From: Guadua angustifolia
Taxonomy: Eukaryota; Streptophyta; Magnoliopsida; Poales; Poaceae
Assembly: GCA_036346375.1 (NCBI GenBank)
Contig: CM070512.1
Span: 41,586,466 to 41,650,465 of the forward strand
Reading direction: 5' to 3'
Length of the DNA stretch: 64,000 nt
The translations under genes and the position numbers were made by a program. Below the pieces are notes generated by a model. It ran no database searches and was not told the DNA's origin. It was given only the letters and a program-made list of their open reading frames with translations. Of this stretch, positions 56,134-64,000 are shown one piece after another (position 1 is the first letter of the stretch; the number at the start of each line of letters is the position of its first letter).

Positions 56134-57931
56134 GGGTACCAAGAAGTAGGATTTTCGAAGCACCGACCGACCCGAAGCTTAGTTTTCTTTGCTTCTCTTC
56201 TGCGTAGTGCAAATTAAGTCTGGAGCTTCTTCTCTCCAGGTGAAAAAATCTTGTTTGTTTTAGCTTGAGACTTATGGAGGTCTAAAGCCCAATAAGCTCC
56301 ACAAAGCCTAAACAGACCTAATAAAGCCATCATACAATTGTGGATTTGTCCACGTGCACGGTCCTGCCGCACATTGCTTATTGTAATTCCAACCCCCATG
56401 AACGTTTGAAAATGACCCCTTTCCCATCACGGCAACACATGTGTCCCCTACCGCTCTAGAAGCCAACCGAGATTACAATACTGGGTGGCGTAGCTCCGTG
56501 ACTCTTCCGCTGGTGTGCGGGAGGCATCCCTCCACTCTACCACGCTACCTTGCTCCTAGCATGCCTTTGGTGCCTACCAGCTGCTGGCCTTTGGTCCACC
56601 TACTCCACCATCGCCTTTGCACGGCCTTGACCAGTTGCACTGCTCTTGTCGTTGCTGCATAAGCGCTATCATGCTCACCCGCGCTTAGTCCCTGATGGTT
56701 TCGTTATCTCGGGTGCGACAAGGAACATATGTCGATCGTTGCACTTTACGTTGGTTTGGAGGGCCCATTTTTGCAAATCGTTTGTGAGGGCTAAATACAA
56801 AAAAAAATGTGTCGAGGGGCTAGAAAGTGAATAGTTTAGGGAGGCACATCGATTACAATAAATATGAGCCTCTTGTGATCGGCCAACCTTCGTGGACTCC
56901 GTCACCTTCTATGCTCTTTTGAATTGGGTGACAAGTGTCTCAAGCGTAATCTACGTGGTAGAGTCAAATTGCAAATGCATGTGCGGATAATATATACAAA
57001 TGACTAGATAAGCAAAGGCTCCTATGGTTAGGTCACCTTGGCGCTCCTTGGGTTGATGGGTGAATAGTTTCAACTGCGTCTTGAGTAGTGAAGGGCCCAA
57101 ATTGCAAATGCATGAAGAAGCTAGATTTAATATATATATACACACACACACATATACATATACACACACATACACATATACATATATACATCTAAATAGT
57201 AAATATACATATATAATACAAAAGGACTAAATAAGCAAAGGCTTCAATAACCCACTCCTCTCCCCAGACTTAGGAGACCAAGGACTAGGATGTCAACAGC
57301 GACATTCTCCGTACGGGAGTGGTGGAACATCCTATCCCAGATAAGAGACAAATCCTCGCTACCTAGCCTTGAACTTTGCATTAGGGGCCACTTAGCCACA
57401 TTTCCCAATCCGTCAAAGTATTGAGTCCCTATAGAGCCATACTAGATAATATGATATGCACAAAATAAAAAATGAAATAATAAGATGATTTATGAATCAA
57501 TAATACAGATAATGAAGCCGATTAATTTGTATAAATAATATCATGAGTGATTAATTTATACAAATAATATCAAAAAATTTGTCTACAATGAGTTAATGAC
57601 ATATATTTTATATCATAGAGTATGGACCCACCTGTAATAGACAAGCCAGGCCCTAATAAGAACAGGGACTAATGAAACTAATCACCTCCTCCCAGTGGGA
57701 ACAAATTTCCAATGCAACCTGTAAGTGAAAAAACTCTCTATTCCCACTCTTTAATAGGAGAATTTCCGATAGGAACAGGGGGATGACTCCATTGCCATCC
57801 CTACCAAAGACAAACAATAAAACAAAGTTTACCTCTTAGATCTTGTTTAGATGGTGATAATTTTTAAAATATTTTGATATTAAGTTCAAATTTAAACTAG
57901 ATTCTAAAATATTTCAATGAAATCTGTATGA
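56134..57931. other. Gene-free region with CA/TA microsatellite
   Basis: No gene is supported. Bases 57,127-57,215 are an interrupted (TA)n/(CA)n tract; the Tyr/Val/Cys-rich open frame on its minus strand is an artefact of it. The phrase AAATTGCAAATGCATG occurs near 56,966 and 57,098, suggesting a small local duplication. Confidence 0.5.
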
Positions 57932-59911
57932 AGTCGCAAGTCACACGTCTTGGCGATCGCGGTTGCTAGAGATTCGAACCTATGACCCTCTTGCTTGGCG
58001 TAACACTCCTTACCATCTCACCTAACACACACTTCTCAACTAATATAAGATATACTCCTTTTATACCTTCGCATCCAAAGTTTCAACGATTATTTGGACA
58101 TATAAATGACTTCAAATAAAAAGTTGTCAACTACAAAATTGTAGATCTCGCCGAGCTACAATTTTTGTATAAATTATCTCCATCCGACTCGTATGCAAAA
58201 GTTATAATTTTTAAAAAATTATCCTTGCCCATTCGATTTCAAACAGAAGGTGATACATTATCCTTGTCGGTTTTTGTTGAGAACCGGCGTGATAATAGTC
58301 CCATACGCAGTTAGTATTCGAACAGGCTAATATTTTTAAAAATCATAACTTTTACATATGAAATCGGATGGAGACAAAACTATATGAAATGTAGCTCTCG
58401 ATGAGATCTCAACTTTGTCGATAACTTTTTATTTGAAGTAATTTAATCCAAATAAATGTTGACAACTTTTATCTCTACATATCAAAAGTTTCAACGATTA
58501 TTTTGATGTCTAAATAACTTCAAATAGAAAAGTTGTCAACTACAAAGTTGTAGATCTCATCGAGAGTTATAATTTTCATATAAATTTTGTCTCCATCCAA
58601 CTTCATATGCAAAAGTTATGATTATTTCAAACAATAGTATCCTTCTTGGGTTCTTGTTGAAGAAGGCGGTGATAATAATCTCACCGATAGTTAAGTATTC
58701 CGAACAGGTTAATATTTTAAAAATTTTTACATATGAAATTGAATGGACAAAACTTAAAACATCTCGATAGAGATCTACAATTAAATGACAACTATTTAAA
58801 GTCATTTAAATGTCAAATAATGTCGTTTACAACTTTATCTCTACATATTCAAAAGTTTCAACGATTATTTGGATGTCTAAATGATTTCAAATAAAAAGTT
58901 TTCAACTACAAAGTTATAGATCTCATCGAGCTACAATATTCAAATTATAAATTTTGTCTCCATCCCAGACTTCATATGCAAAAGTTATGATTTTTCAAAC
59001 AATAGTATCACTATCGATTAGGAATTGAGAACCGGCGTGATAATAGTCTCACCGAGCAAGGGGTGGGCAAATAAACCGGAAACCGCGAACCCGTTAAGCA
59101 AAACCGGCCCGAAAAGCAAAAAATTATTCGGTTGTTGATTGATTAGTTGTATAAATAATCGAACTTTCCGGTTAATTGATTTAACCCTCGGTTAACGAAC
59201 TAACGAACTTTGGTAAAGACCCACCAAATCGGAGACATATTGAAAACTTCTCATCCGTTTGCCATCGCCATAAGCGATTAAAGGCTCCTTCCTCAGCGCA
59301 AAACTATAATTGCATAGGAGCATTTGGTATGAAACAAACAACCAGAGTTGTCCTTAAATTAAAATGTCAAAAGAGGAGGCTACAAGCGGTGGCTACCTAA
59401 GCAACAAAGTTGCGGCGACTTCGACCATCATCAATGCCAAGGATTCGGTTAATTCGGTTAACCGGCAAAACCCGGCTATCAGTTTAAAAGTATCGGTTAA
59501 ATTTTTAAACACAATTCGGTTTCAATTTTGAAATAAAATTTCCAAATAAACAAAAGCGAAACCGATTTTTCGGTTAAACCGAACATAGGCACACGTCACC
59601 GATGGTTGAATTCCAAACAAGCGGTGATAATATTTTAAAAAGTCATAACTTTTGCATACGGTCGGATGGAGATAAAATTTATATGAAAATTGTAGCTCTC
59701 GATGAGATCTTGTAGTTGATAACTTTTTATTTGAAGTCATTTGAATGTTCAAATAATCGTTGAAACTTTCGGATGAAGAGATAATAGGAACATATATCTT
59801 ATATTAGTTGAGAGTGTGTGTTAGGTGAGATAGTAGGAGTGTTTACAAGATAGGCAACAGGTTTGAATCCTAGCAACCACTGCCTGCGACATTTAATAAA
59901 AATCGCGACTT
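57932..59911. mobile_element. Fold-back element with about 280-bp inverted arms
   Basis: Bases 57,932-58,225 and 59,636-59,911 are inverted copies. Landmarks on the left arm are GTCGCAAG, GATTCGAACCT, CTCACCTAACACACA, TTTCAACGATTATTTGGA and ATGCAAAAGTTAT. Inside are several more alternating units of the same type (TTGTAGATCTCATCGAG and CTCGATGAGATCT). 'GAGAACCGGCGTGATAATAG' inside recalls CACTA subterminal repeats. Each arm contains a tRNA-like stretch with a B-box-like GGTTCGAATC core. No CACTA ends or clear target duplication were seen, so MULE-type and CACTA-derived origins both remain possible. Confidence 0.7.
59056..59594. mobile_element. Small hAT-like insertion inside the fold-back element
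   Basis: The left end is CAAGGGGTGGGCAAATAAAC; the right end reads, inverted, GTGTGCCTATGTTCGG. Flanking 8-mers are CTCACCGA and GTCACCGA (7 of 8 match), the length expected for hAT target duplications. The interior is rich in CGGTTAA and TTAACCG, as is common in short hAT-like plant repeats. It has no coding capacity. Confidence 0.6.
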
Positions 59912-60690
59912 ATCATATATGGAAGAGTGAGAAAAGAGAGAAATGACAGCTCTTATTTAGTAGTAAACATTATGCGGGATAAAAAAAAAAGAAATAGTTA
60001 ATGTACAGTATCTAGAGGTAACCTTTAGAGATAACTATTATACAAACTAATTTTAATACTTACTCTAGATGATATGATAGATAATAGAGTAAACGATTGG
60101 CTTTATTACTGTAGTTGTTGCCGTCTCCAAATGTTCCCACCGGGCACCGCGCCCCGCTCGTGAGGGTTGAGCGCCCGCGGCCGATTTGTTTGCGGCACTG
60201 CCTGGCAGGTAGACCACCTGGCGCCGGTTCATGTTCGTCCAGCGACACCTGCGCCAGCCTTTCTTGTACCGGCGACCATTGGCCAATGCCCAACATTGCT
60301 TAAATTTCCAAATGAGATTTGTAAATTCAGATTGTGAGAACCGCGGTACAGAGATATGCCCTGTACATTGGGTCGTCATACTTGGCACGCACTCCTCGAG
60401 TTAGCACCCCAGCTTAGTTATACTTCTACAAGCCGCCCGTTCGCCCGGCGGCGAACTGAAACCGGGCGTTTGCCTGTTTCTGGCTGCTGGCGATCGAGGA
60501 CAACAACGTAGCCTGTAGCTGATGCCATCAAACTCACTACTAACTTGCGGAACATACCCTATAGTTAATGGATTCAGTCGTTAAGATACCTAGGGGTTGT
60601 TGGGGATTAACACGCCACACCGATCCATAAATACTACAAATTCGATAGTGGGAATCTACCGAACCAAAATCAGTTTAACCAAACTATCTA
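59912..60690. other. Unassigned region with a GC-rich patch at 60,110-60,300
   Basis: The GC-rich patch gives a short open frame on each strand without any recognised domain. It ends abruptly at about 60,300 and may be a captured exon fragment. Nothing else can be supported. Confidence 0.3.
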
Positions 60691-60859
60691 CTGTATTATT
60701 AAAGCAAGGATAAAAGAAATCACGTTGGTTATCAAGGCTTGAAATTATGTTGATATAGAAAAATTTAGAGAAGATCTATCGTTCATCTAACGATTCAAGT
60801 TATAACGGCAGATTAAAACAAAGAGTCTATGTCAAGTATAATATTACCCAATTTGATTT

Positions 60860-61260
60860 TCATAGAAACTCGAAAAGACTCGAAGAAAACCTAAAATTCA
60901 GAATAAAATTTAAATAAAAATTAGTAGTTGGATCTATATGAATTCCATTAAAACTAAAATTCAAAATAAATAATATAATAAATGAGCAATTTGATTTCCA
61001 TCTGAGCTCCAAATAACTTCAAAGTAAAATTGAAATTCAGAATACAAATTAAATATACTTGGATTTATATACAAATTCAAACCTAAAACTAAATTTTGGA
61101 ATAAAAATAAAATAAAATTACCAATTTGATTTGTATCTGAACTCTAAAATAAAATCCTTATATAGTTTAAATTTGGAATAAAAATTAAATGAAAAATATC
61201 AGTTAAATTTGTATACAAACTCCAACCTAAAACTAAAAAATCCATGTCATATAAAATCCA
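60860..61260. repeat. AT-rich degenerate tandem repeat
   Basis: Units of roughly 70-110 bases repeat the order 'AATTTGATTT(C/G)(T/C)AT', 'CAAACTC', 'CTAAAACTAAA', 'GGAATAAAAATTAAAT'. At least four diverged units can be followed. There is no coding potential. Confidence 0.5.
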
Positions 61261-62600
61261 AAAGCCACCACATTTGCTCACAAAAGCTCGAAATTATCAT
61301 GTTAATCAGTAAAAAGTGAAAGATTTACATAGTTAATTATGGTGGATCCAAATTATAACATGCGGATGAATTGGCTAGAAATAGATAGTACATTTTGATA
61401 ACAAATGATTGTACATTTTGATAACAAATATGACTCTAATGTTCTATATGTATACACACATATTAATCAAATGTCAATCTATTTATGTAGCATATCGAAA
61501 CGAGAGAAAGCAGGCACATGATTAGAACAATAGAGAAGAAGGATATCTGATAGCCACAAGATGGCTACCAAGATTGAAGTTTATCAACATCTATTAGTCA
61601 AATCGGTGAATAAAAGATAGATTTGATGATGAAAAAACATATAAGCACTCCGCTTCGTGCGTGTCTATAAGTACTTGGCTTCCTTGTGCTAGCATTTGAC
61701 TAGCAATTATTTGCACATAAAAAGTCAGGAGGCCCATCTGTCATAGTCCACCATGGGAGAGTGAAGTAAATCCAATTCCATTAAAAAAACAAAGAAGCCA
61801 TCTTATTTTCTCTTAAGAGCTAGCAACTACGACATTAATTGATGGAAAAAGAGCAAATCTACACATCAATTCTGGTGGATCCAGATTATAATGGTGTAAA
61901 TTAAAGAAATATATGTTTGAGTAACATGACGACGGACGAATATAACTCTAATTTCAAGCTAAAAATCATAGTTTGCACCTATAATTATCTTAAAATCTAA
62001 GAAAATAAATCTATATAAGAAAAAGACTTCATGTATAACCCGTTCCTCTCATGCCTAGAAAGATATGGGTTAATACCAATCAAGACTAAATTGGCCTTAT
62101 CTAGCCATCCATAACATGTAGACGATGAGCTATCTATATGTTGCCTATGCGCTTTCTTTCGATTCAAATAGAAGTGACATTCAGGATACGACATAAAAAC
62201 AGTCGAGGTAGCCATCTCCAAGAAGAGACCAACAAATTGGTGGAAGATTAATTATTTTCTTTATGCTCGTGCATGCAATGGACCAAATGCAAGTCGAAGT
62301 TTATCTACAGTTTGATGAAAGCACAAAATGAAATAATGGCGATCACAGCAGAAACAGAGTAATGCTAGAAGTTGCCCCTCGATGTCATTGTGCTTCTCTC
62401 ACTGCAACCTGTTGTCCACAACCAAACTCAAATTGAATAAGTTTACTGCAAGTAACATATTACTTTTATTGTATATTCTGAATCCTTACTAAATAACTTA
62501 AATTTAGGAATTGAGTTTGCATTAATCGGAGTTTCACAGCAAAAGTTATTAAAGTTTAATCGCATGAGGCAAAAATAATAAAATGAAAAAATGAAATGCT
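61261..62600. other. AT-rich region without a gene
   Basis: A diverged direct repeat links about 61,310-61,380 and 61,840-61,910 (both carry GTGGATCCA, then ATTATAA). The rest shows no feature I can support; the open frame at 61,997-62,221 (-) has no recognised domain. Confidence 0.35.
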
Positions 62601-62602
62601 GA

Positions 62603-62668
62603 AAGTGGAATCGAACTCTGGTTGCCAGGCTCACGTAGTAAGTGCTTCTACCACTGCACCATGCATTC
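62603..62668 (-). pseudogene. tRNA-like sequence (degenerate tRNA or SINE head)
   Basis: The minus strand reads TGGTGCAGTGGTAGAAGC (A-box-like) and, about 30 bases on, GAGTTCGATTCC (B-box-like), so an internal pol III promoter layout is present. The anticodon stem and T-stem do not pair properly, so it is not a working tRNA. No poly(T)- or A-rich SINE tail was identified. Confidence 0.45.
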
Positions 62669-62699
62669 ACTTGTGACAAAGGATGATGACAAAATGTTT

Positions 62700-64000
62700 G
62701 AGTCTACCTCTTCTTCTTCCTTAGAAGCCTGAAGCTTCACGGCTGGCAACAATGGCGATGGCAAAAGCTTGCGGCTGAACTGGAGAGGAAGCTGCAGGGA
62801 TAGATGAGGCTCGGCCGGGGGAGGTTCCTGGGAGTCGGCGGCGGTCACCGGAGCTGGCAGTGGCGGCCGGAGCTGGCGTGGATGCACTGGCGGAGGAAGC
62901 AACACAGCGAGCTAGCTCCTCTTGCGCCGAAGCTTGCAGCCGGTGCTGGAAAGATGGCATGGCTCGCCTGGCTGCATGCAAGGTGGAGAAGCAAGGTCAG
63001 GGAGTACGGTTTGGAGCTCGGAGAAGAATCCCAGTGGCCGGACTTGCTAGCAACACACCGGAGTTCTTGCTCAGGCGGACATGGCTCGGTTGGCGTGATT
63101 GCTATATCGCATGCACGGCAGGGGAGAGACCGGCGGCTGCTGCTGGTGCAAGAGTGAGAAGGATGAGCTCACCTGGGCTGCGGTAGAACAAAGCCTGGCT
63201 CGGTGCTGCTGGCTAGGCGTCTCCACAGCGAGAAGAGAGCAGCAGCAGCGAGCAAAGGAAGGAGGAGCTGGCTTCAGCTGAGTGCTTCGCCTGCGCAAGG
63301 GAAGAAGGAGGGAGTCACGGTTGCTTGGGGCATCGGTATGGCAGGGAGAAGAAGTAAAGAGCAAGGCACAGGTTAACTCGAAGCCTCGCGCAGGGCACCG
63401 CCCCTACCAGCCAATGGACGCAGGGAGAGTGACCACGCCAGGCGCAAGAAAACGAGGCCGTGGCAGCACTTCGGGCAGGGAGCTGGAGAGGGAGAAAGGA
63501 AGGAGAGAAGGGAGGAGGGGCTGGCCAGCGGGCCCAGGCATGCGTGGGACCACCTGCCAGAGGCTTAGCTACAAGTTCCAACGAGTGAATTGGCTGCATT
63601 TGGCAGATGAACAACTTTAAGTGCAGATTTGACATATCAGTTGGGCAGGCTTGGAAAGGGGTGCAAACTTGATTGAAAAATTCTGCAAATTTTTTTAGTA
63701 GGTAGAACAGAAGTTCTACTTTCCATTTTCTTTGGTTTCATCTCAATATCCGTTGTCATTTAAGAGCAGTAATTCATCAAACTTGGCTGATTTTCATACT
63801 GTTTTTGAATTTTCGAGATATCTAAATGGTGTTGAAAAATTCTAGAAAAATTATATTTATCCTCCATTTTGACTCTAGTATTTTACAAAATTATTTTCTA
63901 TAGCATGTTGTTTGAGTTTTCTTTGAGTTTCATTAAGGTGTTGGATTTGGCAATTAAAAGACTTCATTGGCATAAAATCATAGAAGAACAAAATAACTCC
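62700..64000 (-). other. Probable minus-strand LTR or leader sequence, running off the window
   Basis: Bases 62,730-63,560 are GC-rich with overlapping open frames on both strands and no domain. Beyond 63,640 the sequence turns AT-rich. Its minus strand (TGAAACTCAAAGAAAACTC, TTTTTCAACACC) resembles the U3 style of grass gypsy LTRs. This is the same AT-rich then GC-rich layout seen at 43,914-44,870. No terminus is visible, so the call is tentative. Confidence 0.3.

Noticed and set aside
56951..57175. Tyr/Val/Cys-rich 74-codon frame
   Set aside because: Translation of an interrupted TA/CA microsatellite.
62443..62679. 78-codon minus-strand open frame
   Set aside because: It reads through the tRNA-like sequence at 62,603-62,668 and has no protein domain.

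Overview
The window looks like nuclear DNA from a grass (Poaceae). The evidence is dense, nested transposable elements, spliced plant genes, Tekay-like chromovirus pol sequence, CACTA and Tourist-like elements, and GC-rich grass-type exon starts. There is no bacterial, viral or organellar gene organisation, no CRISPR array and no operon. The species cannot be fixed from the sequence alone. Only one gene appears intact: a four-exon Nudix hydrolase at 19,890-24,187 (+). A PPR gene at 52,389-53,790 (-) is recognisable but broken.

Layout. 1-7,148: GC-rich unassigned DNA, then the 3' part of a minus-strand LTR element with a non-coding body (copy 1). 7,149-11,500: a different minus-strand LTR with diverged internal repeats. 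11,770-12,073: an orphan exon-like piece. 12,074-15,424: a CACTA-like element holding a long palindrome, a fragment resembling a FACTOR OF DNA METHYLATION (FDM/IDN2) gene, and two 5S rRNA-derived segments. 15,425-18,824: AT-rich repeats. 18,825-19,056: a 232-bp Helitron-like element. 19,890-24,187: the Nudix gene. 24,195-25,742: 2.8 tandem copies of an approximately 550-bp unit that begins just after its stop codon. 25,743-30,584, resuming at 35,854-36,034: copy 2 of the non-coding LTR element. It is split by a pol-deleted gypsy element (30,585-35,853) that itself contains another LTR piece.

36,035-46,978: a Tekay-like Ty3/gypsy chromovirus (gag, protease, RT, RNase H, integrase, chromodomain) with many in-frame stops and a 5'-truncated left LTR. 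46,979-48,956: a broken coding remnant resembling the 'putative plant transposon protein' family. 50,170-51,330 (-): a decayed hAT transposase. 52,389-53,790 (-): the PPR pseudogene. 55,299-56,130: a Tourist-like MITE with a second one nested in it, both with TAA target duplications. 57,932-59,911: a fold-back element with about 280-bp inverted arms, interrupted by a small hAT-like insertion. 60-64 kb: AT-rich repeats, a tRNA-like sequence and probable LTR sequence.

Nothing here reads as a new multi-gene system. The parts most worth following are the CACTA-like element that combines an RNA-directed DNA methylation gene fragment, 5S-derived sequence and a long hairpin, and the pair of non-coding LTR elements whose 3' priming region resembles that of the nearby Tekay-like element.
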